Notes under the pieces: generated by a model
Seen by the model: only the letters and a program-made list of their open reading frames with translations
What the model was told of the DNA's origin: nothing
Databases searched by the model: none
Part shown: piece after piece, positions 15,994 to 24,894 of the stretch
Numbering within the stretch: the stretch's first letter is position 1
Layout of the letters: each line of letters starts with the position of its first letter
Made by a program: the position numbers and the translations under genes
DNA from: Porphyrobacter sp. HT-58-2
GTDB taxonomy: Bacteria; Pseudomonadota; Alphaproteobacteria; Sphingomonadales; Sphingomonadaceae
Direction: 5' to 3'
DNA length: 64,000 bases
Assembly: GCF_002952215.1 (NCBI RefSeq)
Contig: NZ_CP022600.1
Coordinates: forward strand, 992,001-1,056,000

Positions 15994-18159
15994 TCAGAAA
16001 GCGAAGCTGGCCGTCACGCGGGCATTGCGCGGCGTGCCGGGCTGCACCCAGAGCTGCGAGAAGGAATTGGCGTACCAGGTGGTATCGAACAGGTTGTCGA
16101 TATCCAACCTGAGGCGGATCCCGGAGGCCAGTTCAGCCTCGGCAAACAGGCGCGCGAGGGTATAGGCAGGCAGTTCGAAGGTGGTGCCGGCCTCGCCCAG
16201 CCGTTCACCCACGTGCAGCACCCCGCCGCCGAACCGCACATCGCGCGCGGCGATCTGCGTGGAATAGGCGAGCTGCACATTGAGCGTGTGTTCGGGGACG
16301 TTGATCAGCCGGTCGCCCGCGCGGATCGGACGAGCGAAATCGGGATCGGCCACGTCGTTCTCGATTTCGGCATCGACATAGGCGTAGGACACCCACAGGT
16401 CGAGCCCGGGGGCAATCTCGCCCTCAAGGTCGAATTCGAAGCCCCGGCTCTGCGCCTCGCCGCCCGCGATGGTGAAACCGGCGTTGACCGGATCGGCAAC
16501 CAGGATGTTGCCCTGCTGGATCGAGAACACGCTGGCGGTGGCGGTCAGGCGGCCATTGGCGGCGGCGTATTTGATGCCTGCTTCAAGGCTTTCGGACTGG
16601 TTGGGATCAAACGCATTGCCGGCGAAATCCGCGCCGGTCAGGGGCCGGAAATTTTCGCCATAGGTGGCATAAAGCGAGACTTCGGGGGTCGCCCGCCAAA
16701 CAGCGCCGACCTGCGGGCTGAAGCGGTTTTCGCCGGTGCGCGATACTTGCCCGTTGGCACGGTTGGTGAGGCGCTGGTCGTAATCGTCGTAACGCCCGCC
16801 GATGCGCAGCTCGAAGCTTTCGGAAAAGCCGATCTGGTACTGGGCATAGATGCCGGTCGCCTTCTGCACCTCGACCCGGTCAGTGAGCGGGGTGGGGTTC
16901 GGCAAGGGAAACCGGCCATAGACGGGATTGAAGATGTCGATTGCCTGAAGCTGCTGTTCGGTCGGGTTGCTGGCGAGGCTTGGGGCGCGGGCGCGCAGGA
17001 ACACCTGATCGTTCTCGAAGCGGTCGGTGTCCGCCCCGATTAGCACACGGTGATTGATGTCGCCTGTCATGAAGTTCCCTGCCAGTTCGGCGCGGGCAAC
17101 GAAATAGGTCGCATCATAATCGCGCGAACGGCGCTGACGGGTCAGCGTGCGCCCGTCGCGGAAAAGCTGCTGGCGGCTGCCGGTCAGCTCGGCCTCGGTC
17201 GAAGTGCCGGAAAGCGAGGTGTCGCGGTAGTTGATCCCGACCAGCGCGCTCCAATTGTCCGAGAAATCGTGCTGCAATTCGATCTGGTGGCCCAGCACTT
17301 CGGCGATGTTCGGCCCTTCGCCAGGTTCGCCGAGGAAGCGGCTGCGCGGGATCAGGCCAAGTTCTCCATTGACCGCGACGACCCCGCGATCGAAGGGGAT
17401 TTCCTGACGGGCATATTCCAGTTCGTAAACCACGCGGGTCGCCTCGCCGAGCTTCGCCGCAACCGAGGGCATGAAGCCAAAACGCCGGGTTTCGACCGTG
17501 TCGCGGAAGCTGCCCGCGTCCTCGTAGAAGCCGACAAAGCGCACGCCGACAGCATCGCCGAGGGTCGTCTGCAGGTCGGCATCGGCGCGCCAGGTGTCGA
17601 AGGAACCGGCCAGCAGGCGGATTTCACCCGCGCTTTCGAACTTCGGGCGTTTGGTGACGAGGTTGACGGTGCCGCCCGGCTCGCCGCGTCCGAACACGGC
17701 GGCGCGCGGGCCTTTCAGGATCTCGACTGCTTCGATCCCCGACATGTCGCGCGGGCCTGCAAACCCGCGTCCGGCATTGAAGCCGTTGACGAGATAGTTG
17801 CTGGGCAGGTTCTCGTCCCCCACGAAGCCGCGCACAGCAAAGGCGTTCCACAGTCCGCCGAAATTGTTCTGCCGCGCAATCGAAGCTGAAAGGTCGAGCA
17901 CCGCGTTCAGATCCAGCGCATTGATGTCCCGCAGCAGTTGCGGGCCGATCACCTGTTCGGCCTGCGGAACTTCCAGCGCGTCGAACTCGCCGCGATAGGC
18001 TGGGCGGGTGGCGGTGACGAGCAGGCCATTGTCGGGGGCAGCCTCCGCTTCGGCCTCAGCTTCGGCAGACGTCGCCGTCCCGGCGAGCAGGGGCGCGGCG
18101 AGCGCGATGATCGAGGCACCCAGAAGTGGCCCGGCAAGACCGGTGCGAAATGGCTTCAT
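15994..18159 (-). CDS. TonB-dependent siderophore-type receptor
   Basis: 721 residues: a signal peptide with an odd run of alternating Ala/Glu after it (residues about 32-41), a plug domain (about 50-165, with the FAVRGFVGDEN and VEILKGPRAAVFGRGEPGGTVNLVTKRP segments of ferric-siderophore receptors) and a 22-strand barrel ending in the aromatic C-terminus TASFAF. It is the first gene of the operon with the ABC exporter-like subunits and the zinc hydrolase. The upstream 126 bp contain a TTGACA hexamer on the coding strand (at about 18280) but no Fur box that I can recognise. Confidence 0.88.
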   Translation of the reverse strand: MKPFRTGLAGPLLGASIIALAAPLLAGTATSAEAEAEAEAAPDNGLLVTATRPAYRGEFDALEVPQAEQVIGPQLLRDINALDLNAVLDLSASIARQNNFGGLWNAFAVRGFVGDENLPSNYLVNGFNAGRGFAGPRDMSGIEAVEILKGPRAAVFGRGEPGGTVNLVTKRPKFESAGEIRLLAGSFDTWRADADLQTTLGDAVGVRFVGFYEDAGSFRDTVETRRFGFMPSVAAKLGEATRVVYELEYARQEIPFDRGVVAVNGELGLIPRSRFLGEPGEGPNIAEVLGHQIELQHDFSDNWSALVGINYRDTSLSGTSTEAELTGSRQQLFRDGRTLTRQRRSRDYDATYFVARAELAGNFMTGDINHRVLIGADTDRFENDQVFLRARAPSLASNPTEQQLQAIDIFNPVYGRFPLPNPTPLTDRVEVQKATGIYAQYQIGFSESFELRIGGRYDDYDQRLTNRANGQVSRTGENRFSPQVGAVWRATPEVSLYATYGENFRPLTGADFAGNAFDPNQSESLEAGIKYAAANGRLTATASVFSIQQGNILVADPVNAGFTIAGGEAQSRGFEFDLEGEIAPGLDLWVSYAYVDAEIENDVADPDFARPIRAGDRLINVPEHTLNVQLAYSTQIAARDVRFGGGVLHVGERLGEAGTTFELPAYTLARLFAEAELASGIRLRLDIDNLFDTTWYANSFSQLWVQPGTPRNARVTASFAF

Positions 18160-18285
18160 TGCAGATCCTTACGAGAAAGTGGCAGGCGCCGGACAGGATC
18201 CGCACGCGACCGAGGGATGTTATTTTGTCTCACGCGGTAGGCATCCGACATTGCCCTGTCAATCGCTCTCGGCGCGCGCCATCCA

Positions 18286-18516
18286 TCAGGCTTGGCGGGG
18301 GTATCTGCGGGTGGTGGATGGGGGGTATTGCGCGTGGAGCGCCTTGGCACGCGTCGGGCGGTCCATCAGCTCGCCGCCGCAATTGGGGCAGCGGTCATCG
18401 AGGTCTTCGGCACATTCGGCGCAGAAGGTGCATTCGAACGAGCAGATGAAGGCGCCGGGCGCCTCGGCGGGCAGCAGCACGCCGCAGGTTTCGCAATCGG
18501 GCCGCATTTCGAGCAT
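18286..18516 (-). CDS. DUF1272 zinc-ribbon-like protein
   Basis: 76 residues with pairs of cysteines placed as in DUF1272: PDCETCG, FICSFECTFCAECAE and CPNCGG, enough for a two-zinc ribbon. The start MLEMRPDCE matches the family start and has a purine-rich site upstream. Function unknown; small cytosolic protein. It lies downstream of glmM on the same strand, separated from it by a stem-loop repeat. Confidence 0.85.
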   Translation of the reverse strand: MLEMRPDCETCGVLLPAEAPGAFICSFECTFCAECAEDLDDRCPNCGGELMDRPTRAKALHAQYPPSTTRRYPRQA

Positions 18517-18533
18517 CTTGCGTTCTCCTTTGA

Positions 18534-18602
18534 TCCGTTCGCCTCGAGCGAAGTCGAGAGGCCTTGGTGCTGGGTGTCTCGACTGCGCTCGACACGAACG
18601 GA
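18534..18602. repeat. Inverted stem-loop repeat of the TCGAG-AGTCGAGA type
   Basis: TCCGTTCG-CCTCGAGCGAAGTCGAGA on one side and TCTCGACTGCGCTCGAC-ACGAACGGA on the other fold into a long imperfect hairpin. This element (CTCGACTGCGCTCGACACGAACGG) is a very frequent intergenic repeat in sphingomonads. Here it sits between glmM and the DUF1272 gene and may end or shield transcripts. Confidence 0.75.
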
Positions 18603-18609
18603 TGTAGTT

Positions 18610-19947
18610 CTAGACCGCCGCGCGCACGGCCTCGCAAATGGCATCGACCACCTGCTCAACCTGTGCCTGATCATCGCCTTCGGCCATGACGCGGATCACC
18701 GGTTCGGTGCCGGAGGGACGGATCACCAGGCGACCCTTGCCGGCGAGAGACGCTTCGGCTTCGGCGATGACGGCCTTGACGTTCGCGTTCTCCAACGGCT
18801 TGCCACCGTCATAGCGCACGTTCTTGAGCAGTTGCGGCACCGGATCGAAGACGTGGAGCAGTTCGCTCGCCGGCTTGCCCGAGCGCACCAGGCTCGCCAG
18901 CACCCGCAGCGCCGCAACGGTGCCATCGCCGGTGGTGGCATAGTCGAGCAGGATCATATGGCCCGATTGCTCGCCGCCGACATTGTATCCGCCCGCCTTC
19001 ATCGCTTCGAGCACGTAGCGGTCACCCACCTTGGCGCGCACCAGATCAAGGCCGCGGGCATTGAGGTAGCGTTCGAGCCCGAGATTGCTCATCACCGTCG
19101 CCACGATCCCGCCGCCCCTCAGGCTGCCGCGATCCTGCATCCGGCCCGCGATCAACGCCATGATCTGGTCGCCGTCGACCGCGCGGCCCTTTTCGTCGAC
19201 CACGATCAGCCGGTCAGCATCGCCATCCAGCGCAATGCCGATATCCGCGCCTTCCTCGACCACCTTGGCCTGGAGCGCGGCAATCGCGGTCGAGCCGACC
19301 CCGTCGTTGATATTGGTACCATTGGGCGTGACCCCGATCGCGACCACCTCCGCGCCCAGTTCCCAGATCGCGCTGGGCGCCACCTGATAGGCCGCGCCAT
19401 TGGCGCAATCGACCACCACCTTGAGGCCATCGAACCTGAGTTCGGCGGCCACCGACTGCTTCACCGCGTGGATATAGCGTCCGCGCGCATCCTCGATCCG
19501 GCGCGCGCGGCCGATCTTCTCGGCGGGGACGAGGGGGATATCGGTTTCCATCAATCGCTCGATCTCGGCCTCGGCTTCGTCCGACAGCTTGAAGCCGTCG
19601 GGGCCGAACAGCTTGATGCCGTTGTCGGCGAAGGGATTGTGGCTGGCCGAGATCATCACGCCGAGATCCGCGCGCATTTCGCGCGTCAGCAGGGCAATGG
19701 CAGGGGTGGGGAGCGGCCCGGTCATGATCACGTCGATCCCGACGCTGGTGAAACCTGCCACCAGCGCGCTCTCCATCATGTAGCCCGACAGGCGCGTGTC
19801 CTTGCCGATTACGACCCGATGCCGGTGGCCGCCGCGCACGAAATGGCGGCCTGCTGCCTGCCCCACCTTCATCGCGGTCGCCGCAGTCATCGCCCCTGCA
19901 TTGGTGCGGCCTCTGATCCCGTCCGTCCCGAACAGCTTGCGTCCCAT
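18610..19947 (-). CDS. glmM: Phosphoglucosamine mutase
   Basis: 445 residues from the ATG at 19947 ([13 protein letters not shown]), preceded by GGGGAATTC as ribosome binding site. The catalytic phosphoserine lies in [17 protein letters not shown], the magnesium loop is DGDADR and the sugar-binding loop is GGEQSGH. The enzyme interconverts glucosamine-6-P and glucosamine-1-P for peptidoglycan and LPS precursors in the cytoplasm. The divergent symporter gene starts about 100 bp upstream. Confidence 0.96.
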   Translation of the reverse strand: MGRKLFGTDGIRGRTNAGAMTAATAMKVGQAAGRHFVRGGHRHRVVIGKDTRLSGYMMESALVAGFTSVGIDVIMTGPLPTPAIALLTREMRADLGVMISASHNPFADNGIKLFGPDGFKLSDEAEAEIERLMETDIPLVPAEKIGRARRIEDARGRYIHAVKQSVAAELRFDGLKVVVDCANGAAYQVAPSAIWELGAEVVAIGVTPNGTNINDGVGSTAIAALQAKVVEEGADIGIALDGDADRLIVVDEKGRAVDGDQIMALIAGRMQDRGSLRGGGIVATVMSNLGLERYLNARGLDLVRAKVGDRYVLEAMKAGGYNVGGEQSGHMILLDYATTGDGTVAALRVLASLVRSGKPASELLHVFDPVPQLLKNVRYDGGKPLENANVKAVIAEAEASLAGKGRLVIRPSGTEPVIRVMAEGDDQAQVEQVVDAICEAVRAAV

Positions 19948-20045
19948 GAATTCCCCTGCCCCGTCGTGCCAGCATGATTGTCTCGCGCTTCTGGCGCGGT
20001 TATCGCCCAAAGGGAAGGGCGCGAGGCCCGTTTAAGGATAGGCCA

Positions 20046-21329
20046 TTGCTGGAAAGTGAAGACCCGGGCGCAGGGACGGGCAAGTTTGCGCTGGTATCGA
20101 TCCGCCTGCCGGTGGCGCTCACCTTTGCAGCGCTTGTCGGCGGACTTGGCGCCGGGATCATCGGTGCGGCGGCCGGGGCGCCGCAGAGCCTGAGCGACAT
20201 CGCCGCGCTGATCGGCGGGCTGTGGCTGCGCGCCTTGCAGATGACCATCATCCCGCTGGTCGCGGCGCTGCTGGTGCTGGGTCTGGTGCAGATGATCATC
20301 GCCGCGCGGGTCGGCACGGTCGCGCGCCGCATGCTGCTGATCATGGTCGTAGCGCAGCTGGCAGGCGGTGCCTTCACCGCGATCGCCATGCCCGCCTTGC
20401 TCGCCGCCTTCCCGGTACCGGAGGGCGCGAGCGCGTTCCTGGCGCAGACGCCTTCCGACGTGGGCGAAGTGCCAAAGGTGCTGGACTTCATGGCCTCGCT
20501 GGTCTCGCCCAATATCATCGCCGCCGCTGCCGAGACGGCCATGCTGCCACTGACGCTGTTCTTCGTGATGTTCGCCGTCGCCATCACCCGGCTGCCCGAA
20601 GATCAGGGGGAACGGCTGCTGGGGTTCTTCCACGCACTGGGCAATGTCATGCTGCTGATCATCGGCTGGGTGCTCGCTGTCGCGCCCGTCGGCGTCTTCG
20701 CGCTGGCATACGGCGTGGGTGTGCAGAGCGGAGGCGGGGCCTTTGCCGCGCTTGGTCACTATGTCCTTACCGTAACCGCGATGGGGACGTTCGTGCTGGT
20801 GCTGGCCTATGGGGTCGCAGCCGGGCCGGGACGCACCGGCCTGTTGCGCTTTGCCGGAGCGGTGCTGCCCGCGCAGGCGGTGGCGCTTTCGACCCAGTCC
20901 TCGCTCGCCAGCCTGCCGGCCATGCTCGACAGCGCGGGGCGGCTGTCCTTGCGCGCCTCGACCGCCGAATTCGTCCTGCCGCTGGCAGTGGTGATCTTCC
21001 GTGCGACGTCTTCGGCGATGAACCTTGCGGTGGTCTATTACATCGCCGCGCTCGCCGGGATCGAGATCCCGCCGAGCATCGCTGTTGCGGGCATCCTGAT
21101 CGCCGCAGTCATCAGCCTTTCGGCGGTCAGCCTGCCCGGATCGATCAGCTTTGTCGTCTCGATCGGGCCGATCGCGCTGGCGATGGGCGTGCCGGTCGAG
21201 CCGCTGGCGTTGCTGGTCGCGGTCGAGATGCTGCCCGATCTGATGCGCACGCTGGGCAATGTCACGATGAACGTCGCTGTCACAAGCGCGGTTGACCGCG
21301 CCGCAGGTGAAGCTAACGGCGCAAGCTGA
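20046..21329 (+). CDS. Dicarboxylate/amino acid:cation symporter (DAACS family)
   Basis: 427 residues if started at TTG 20046, which has AAGGA seven bases upstream. An ATG at 19974 would add 24 residues but leaves only 26 bp to the glmM start and lacks a ribosome site. Eight or so transmembrane segments and two re-entrant loops are suggested by the hydrophobic pattern. LRALQMTIIPLVAALLVLGL, the serine-rich ALSTQSSLASLPAML and C-terminal DLMRTLGNVTMNVAVTSAVDR are DAACS landmarks. The family (GltP, DctA) imports acidic amino acids or C4-dicarboxylates with H+ or Na+. Substrate undefined. Confidence 0.85.
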   Translation: MLESEDPGAGTGKFALVSIRLPVALTFAALVGGLGAGIIGAAAGAPQSLSDIAALIGGLWLRALQMTIIPLVAALLVLGLVQMIIAARVGTVARRMLLIMVVAQLAGGAFTAIAMPALLAAFPVPEGASAFLAQTPSDVGEVPKVLDFMASLVSPNIIAAAAETAMLPLTLFFVMFAVAITRLPEDQGERLLGFFHALGNVMLLIIGWVLAVAPVGVFALAYGVGVQSGGGAFAALGHYVLTVTAMGTFVLVLAYGVAAGPGRTGLLRFAGAVLPAQAVALSTQSSLASLPAMLDSAGRLSLRASTAEFVLPLAVVIFRATSSAMNLAVVYYIAALAGIEIPPSIAVAGILIAAVISLSAVSLPGSISFVVSIGPIALAMGVPVEPLALLVAVEMLPDLMRTLGNVTMNVAVTSAVDRAAGEANGAS

Positions 21330-21330
21330 C

Positions 21331-21352
21331 GTTGCAGCCTTGACGCTGCAAC
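21331..21352. other. Perfect 7-bp inverted repeat after the symporter stop
   Basis: GTTGCAG-N8-CTGCAAC directly follows the stop codon at 21327-21329 and precedes sodB by 69 bp. No T-run follows, so it could be a weak terminator or an operator in the sodB promoter region. Confidence 0.35.
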
Positions 21353-21420
21353 CCTTCGCCCACATCTGCGTTGCTGCTAAAGACCCGCTGCAATCATTCA
21401 ACGCCCCTTGGAGGACACCC

Positions 21421-22029
21421 ATGGCTTTCGCACTTTCCCCGCTGCCCTATGCCGACACCGCTCTGGAACCGGCGATCTCGGCCGAGACACTGTCGTTCCA
21501 CCACGGCAAGCATCACCAGACTTACGTGGACAAGATGAATGCCGCGATCGAAGGCACGCCCCACGCCGACGCCTCGCTCGAAGCGATTATCGCCGCCTCG
21601 CGCGGGACCAATCAAGGCCTGTTCAACAACTCGGCCCAGACCTGGAACCACGCCTTCTACTGGCACTCGATGGCGGCCGAAACCACCGCGCCTTCGGATG
21701 AACTGGTCGCCAAGATCAACGACGCCTTTGGCTCGGTCGACGCGCTGAAGCAGCAGCTGAAGGACCGCGGCGTAGGCCACTTCGCCAGCGGCTGGGTGTG
21801 GCTGGCCGAGAAGGACGGCAAGCTCAGCATCGAGGAAACCCACGATGCCGACACGCTCGCCGACAGCGGCTTCAACCCGCTGCTGGTGCTCGACGTGTGG
21901 GAGCACGCCTATTACCTCGATCACCAGAACAAGCGCCCGGCCTATCTGGATGCCGTGGTCGAGAACAAGCTCAACTGGGCCTTCGCGAGCGAAAACCTCG
22001 CGCGCGGAACGGTGTGGACTTACGCCTAA
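21421..22029 (+). CDS. sodB: Superoxide dismutase (Fe/Mn family, Fe type)
   Basis: 202 residues from the ATG at 21421, preceded by GGAGGA. Metal ligands are His27 (FHHGKHHQTY), the His in NHAFYWHSM, and Asp and His in LDVWEHAYYLDHQN. GLFNNSAQTWNH is the Fe-SOD form. The cytoplasmic enzyme converts superoxide to peroxide and oxygen. It is a single gene with its own strong terminator. Confidence 0.96.
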   Translation: MAFALSPLPYADTALEPAISAETLSFHHGKHHQTYVDKMNAAIEGTPHADASLEAIIAASRGTNQGLFNNSAQTWNHAFYWHSMAAETTAPSDELVAKINDAFGSVDALKQQLKDRGVGHFASGWVWLAEKDGKLSIEETHDADTLADSGFNPLLVLDVWEHAYYLDHQNKRPAYLDAVVENKLNWAFASENLARGTVWTYA

Positions 22030-22054
22030 GTCTGTTCTGAACGGATAAGAGGAA

Positions 22055-22085
22055 GGCCCGGGGCAGCGATGCTTCGGGCCTTTTT
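22055..22085 (+). terminator. Rho-independent terminator after sodB
   Basis: GGCCCG (22055-22060) pairs with CGGGCC (22075-22080) across a 14-nt loop region, followed by TTTTT at 22081-22085. It also lies just after the convergent ecfG stop. Confidence 0.85.
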
Positions 22086-22089
22086 CGTA

Positions 22090-22713
22090 TCAGTCCCGCG
22101 AACTCACCCCGTTGCCGGATGCCACCGTATCCAATTCTTCGAGGATCGCGGCGTGGGCCACGTCGTCATCAGTGGAGCGCCTCGGGATAGCGCCATTGGC
22201 CAGCATTTCGGTAAGCGCGGCACGGGCGCGGCCCACCCGGCTCTTGATCGTGCCGACCGCGCAGCCGCAGATGGCGGCGGCCTCTTCATAGGAAAAGCCG
22301 CCCGCGCCCACCAGCAGCAGCGCCTCGCGCCGTTCGGCGGGCAGGGTCAGCAGCGCGCGGTGCAGGTCGGACAGATGGATCGGTTCTTCCTGCCCGGCGG
22401 GCGCGGTGAGGATGCGTTCGGCCACGCCTTCGTCATATTCGCCGCGAAAGCGGTTGCGGCGCATGTCGGTGAGATAGGCGTTGCGCAGGATCACGAAGGT
22501 CCAGGCGCGCATCGAGGTGCCGGGTTCGAAGCGGTCCTGCGCGGCCCATGCCTTGAGCAGGGTTTCCTGCACCAGATCATCGGCCAGATCAGGCCGACCG
22601 CAAAGGCCGCGCGCAAAGGCGCGCAGATGCGGGACGACCTGTGTCAGCTCGCGCTTGAAATCGGACTTTTCGCTTGCCGAGCGTGTGTCGCCTGAACGGC
22701 TGCCGTCGCTCAT
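22090..22713 (-). CDS. ecfG: General stress response sigma factor EcfG
   Basis: 207 residues. Sigma-2 region: LCGRPDLADDLVQETLLKAWAAQDRFEPGTSMRAWTFVILRN; sigma-4 region: LLTLPAERREALLLVGAGGFSYEEAAAICGCAVGTIKSRVGRAR. This combination is the ECF15/EcfG group, which directs general stress response transcription from GGAAC-N16/17-CGTT promoters. Its start overlaps the nepR stop by 4 bp, and nepR is its anti-sigma factor. Confidence 0.95.
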   Translation of the reverse strand: MSDGSRSGDTRSASEKSDFKRELTQVVPHLRAFARGLCGRPDLADDLVQETLLKAWAAQDRFEPGTSMRAWTFVILRNAYLTDMRRNRFRGEYDEGVAERILTAPAGQEEPIHLSDLHRALLTLPAERREALLLVGAGGFSYEEAAAICGCAVGTIKSRVGRARAALTEMLANGAIPRRSTDDDVAHAAILEELDTVASGNGVSSRD

Positions 22714-22919
22714 CGGCTCTGATCCTGCCCGCTGGCACCCTTGCCGCCTGGCGGGGGCGCATCGAGCCGGTCGAGCAAGTCCTTGAAGCTGTCGGGCAGG
22801 TCTTCCTCGACCACCGAATCATAAAGCTGCTTGAGGCCGTCCGCCCATTCCGGCGGGCGCTGGCCAGCGCGGTTGCCCGCTCCGCCGTTCTTGCCGCTCT
22901 GTCCGTGATTCGAGGCCAT
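22710..22919 (-). CDS. nepR: Anti-sigma factor NepR
   Basis: 69 residues. The conserved core WADGLKQLYDSVVEEDLPDSFKDLLDRLD supplies the two NepR helices that bind either EcfG or phosphorylated PhyR. The ends are short and disordered (Gly/Asn-rich and Gly/Gln-rich). It is co-transcribed with ecfG from a promoter carrying a perfect EcfG box, so the pair is autoregulated. Confidence 0.95.
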   Translation of the reverse strand: MASNHGQSGKNGGAGNRAGQRPPEWADGLKQLYDSVVEEDLPDSFKDLLDRLDAPPPGGKGASGQDQSR

Positions 22920-23010
22920 TTTGCTCGATCCGCCCTTGGTCCCAGTGTCCGATCCCGCTGCGGAACCCCTTCCCGCTGGTCGATCAGGACAACGGTTTGG
23001 ACGATTCGGG

Positions 23011-23035
23011 AACGATGCGCTACCTGTTTGGTTCC
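23011..23035 (-). promoter_or_regulatory. EcfG-dependent promoter of nepR-ecfG
   Basis: Read on the minus strand: GGAAC (23035-23031), 16-bp spacer, CGTT (23014-23011), an exact match to the EcfG consensus GGAAC-N16/17-CGTT, about 90 bp upstream of nepR. It overlaps the first codons of the divergent kinase gene. Confidence 0.85.
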
Positions 23036-24838
23036 GCCCGTGGTCGCTGCGTCCCGCTCTGCGTCACCGACGGGACACGGCACAGGCAGGAATTTCGCAT
23101 CATCGAACCCTTCGCGCTCAGCCCTGATGCCGATCCGGTCGGCCCGCCACCACCGCCGCAATCGGGGCGGGCGCGGCGTTGGCTCGTGCTTTATCCGCGC
23201 GCCATCCCGTTGGTGATATTTCTCGCGCTGGCGGCCATCACTGCGCTCAGCGTGTTTGCCATCGAAAGCAATGCCCGCGCCCGCGAACGGGCGGTGATGC
23301 GGGAATATGCGCAAGGCGTGGCCGCCGCGCTGGATCGCAGCGGCAGCGGGTTTTCATCATATCTGCGCGCCGGAGCGGCGCTGTTCGCCAGTGTCGAGGA
23401 AGTCAGCCCCGAGACCTTCGACAGCTTCGTGCGTGCGCTGAAACTCAACACCGATTACTCGGGTGCGGAGGGGATCGGCTGGATCCCGGTGATCGAGGCA
23501 CGCGACATAGATGCCTTCCTCGCTCGCACCCGCCTGCGTCAGCCTGCTTTCCCCGATATCTACCCCCGGCCCGCCAGCGCAACCGGACGAATTGCGCCGG
23601 TGACGATGTTCGCCCCCGCCAATTCCCGCAACCGCCGCGCCTTGGGCTATGACATGTATTCCGAACCCGCCCGCGCCGCCGCGATGGCCGAAGCGGAGGT
23701 GACCTTGCGCCCGGCTGCATCGGGGCGAATAGTCCTGGTGCAGGAAACCAGCGGCACTGCCCCCGCCTTTGCGATCTACATGCCGGTGTTTCGCAAGGCC
23801 GACAGTGCGGGGGAGCGCCCGCTGGCAGGCTTCGTCTACACGCCCTTCCGCGCCCGCGAGTTCCTCGATTCGGCGATTGATCGCGAAGGTGCCTCGCGTT
23901 TCGGCGTGCGGCTGTATGATGGTGAGCCGAGCACCGGACACCTGCTGGTCGCCCATTCGATCAGCGATGCCGCCAAGGAAACCGTGGCCCAGGAAGTCAC
24001 GATTGCCGATCGCAAGCTGATGCTGGTCGTCGAAAGTGCTGATGCGCAGGTGCTCTCGCCACTGTCGATGGTGACCTTGCTGTTCGGGCTGGCCTTGGCG
24101 AGCCTGTTGATGCTCCTCGCAAGGCTGCTGACCCAGCAGGCGTTCGAGGACCAGGCGCGGCTGGCCTTCTTCGAGGAACAGCATTCGATCCGCAACTCCT
24201 TGACCCGCGAACTCAACCACAGGGTGAAGAACACGCTGGCGAACGTCCTGTCGATCCTGTCGCTGACCCGCCGCCGGGCAAGCGGGCTCGATGACTTTGC
24301 CGATAGCCTCGAAGGGCGCATCCGCGCGCTTTCGGCGACGCATGACCTGCTGACCGTTACCGATTGGGGTACAACCCCGATCCGCGCCGTGATCGAGGCA
24401 GAGCTCCAGCATTTCCGTGCCGTGCTGGATGATGCGATCCTGCTGGATGGCCCGGAGCTGGAACTGGCACCCAATGATGCATTATCCTTCGGGCTTGCCG
24501 TGCATGAACTGGCCACCAACGCTGCCAAGTATGGCGCGCTGAGTGTTGCGGGCGGGAATGTGACGATCCGCTGGCGCCGGGTCGAAGGGGGCGCGAACGA
24601 GACCCCGCTTGCCGAGGTCGAATGGCAGGAAACCGGCGGGCCGCCTGTCGCGTCCGAACGTCGCCGAGGGTTCGGCACAGAGCTGATCGAGAAGGTCGTG
24701 GCGCACGAATTGCGCCAGCCGGTGACACTCGATTTCGCGCCATCAGGCGTGCGGTGCGTGCTGCATGTGCCTGTGCGTCGCCCGGCTGACTTCCGGATCC
24801 GCGAAAAGGAAGCGGATCGCCGGGTGAAGAAGAAGTAG
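23015..24838 (+). CDS. CHASE-domain HWE/HisKA_2-family sensor histidine kinase (candidate PhyR kinase)
   Basis: 607 residues from the ATG at 23015 (a TTG at 22997 adds six). One membrane helix near residues 50-75, then a periplasmic CHASE domain (about 85-320: YLRAGAALFASVEEVSPETFDSFV, LGYDMYSEPARAAAM), a second helix (LSMVTLLFGLALASLLMLLARLL), and the HisKA_2/HWE core with the phospho-His in ELNHRVKNTLANVLSILSLTRR and N-box VHELATNAAKYGALS. Such kinases phosphorylate PhyR. It sits between nepR-ecfG and phyR, divergent from nepR, which supports that role. CHASE domains bind small ligands in the periplasm; the ligand is unknown. Confidence 0.85.
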   Translation: MRYLFGSARGRCVPLCVTDGTRHRQEFRIIEPFALSPDADPVGPPPPPQSGRARRWLVLYPRAIPLVIFLALAAITALSVFAIESNARARERAVMREYAQGVAAALDRSGSGFSSYLRAGAALFASVEEVSPETFDSFVRALKLNTDYSGAEGIGWIPVIEARDIDAFLARTRLRQPAFPDIYPRPASATGRIAPVTMFAPANSRNRRALGYDMYSEPARAAAMAEAEVTLRPAASGRIVLVQETSGTAPAFAIYMPVFRKADSAGERPLAGFVYTPFRAREFLDSAIDREGASRFGVRLYDGEPSTGHLLVAHSISDAAKETVAQEVTIADRKLMLVVESADAQVLSPLSMVTLLFGLALASLLMLLARLLTQQAFEDQARLAFFEEQHSIRNSLTRELNHRVKNTLANVLSILSLTRRRASGLDDFADSLEGRIRALSATHDLLTVTDWGTTPIRAVIEAELQHFRAVLDDAILLDGPELELAPNDALSFGLAVHELATNAAKYGALSVAGGNVTIRWRRVEGGANETPLAEVEWQETGGPPVASERRRGFGTELIEKVVAHELRQPVTLDFAPSGVRCVLHVPVRRPADFRIREKEADRRVKKK

Positions 24839-24870
24839 TTTCAGGCCACCTTGGGTCGCGGGAGGTCTGC

Positions 24871-24888
24871 ATCGCGCAACAGCGCGAT
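24871..24888. terminator. Short hairpin between the convergent kinase and phyR genes
   Basis: ATCGCGC-AACA-GCGCGAT, a perfect 7-bp stem with a 4-nt loop, lies 32 bp after the kinase stop and 6 bp from the phyR stop. There is no T-run, so the terminator reading is weak. Confidence 0.35.
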
Positions 24889-24894
24889 CACAAA

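Noticed and set aside
18160..18285. Fur box before the siderophore-type receptor
   Set aside because: The region has a TTGACA hexamer but no convincing Fur or iron-box palindrome by eye.
19974..20045. ATG at 19974 as start of the DAACS symporter
   Set aside because: No ribosome site and too close to the divergent glmM start; the TTG at 20046 has AAGGA at ideal spacing.
22962..22996. Second EcfG promoter on the plus strand for the kinase gene
   Set aside because: GGAAC at 22962 is followed by CGGT only after 26 bases, outside the allowed spacing.
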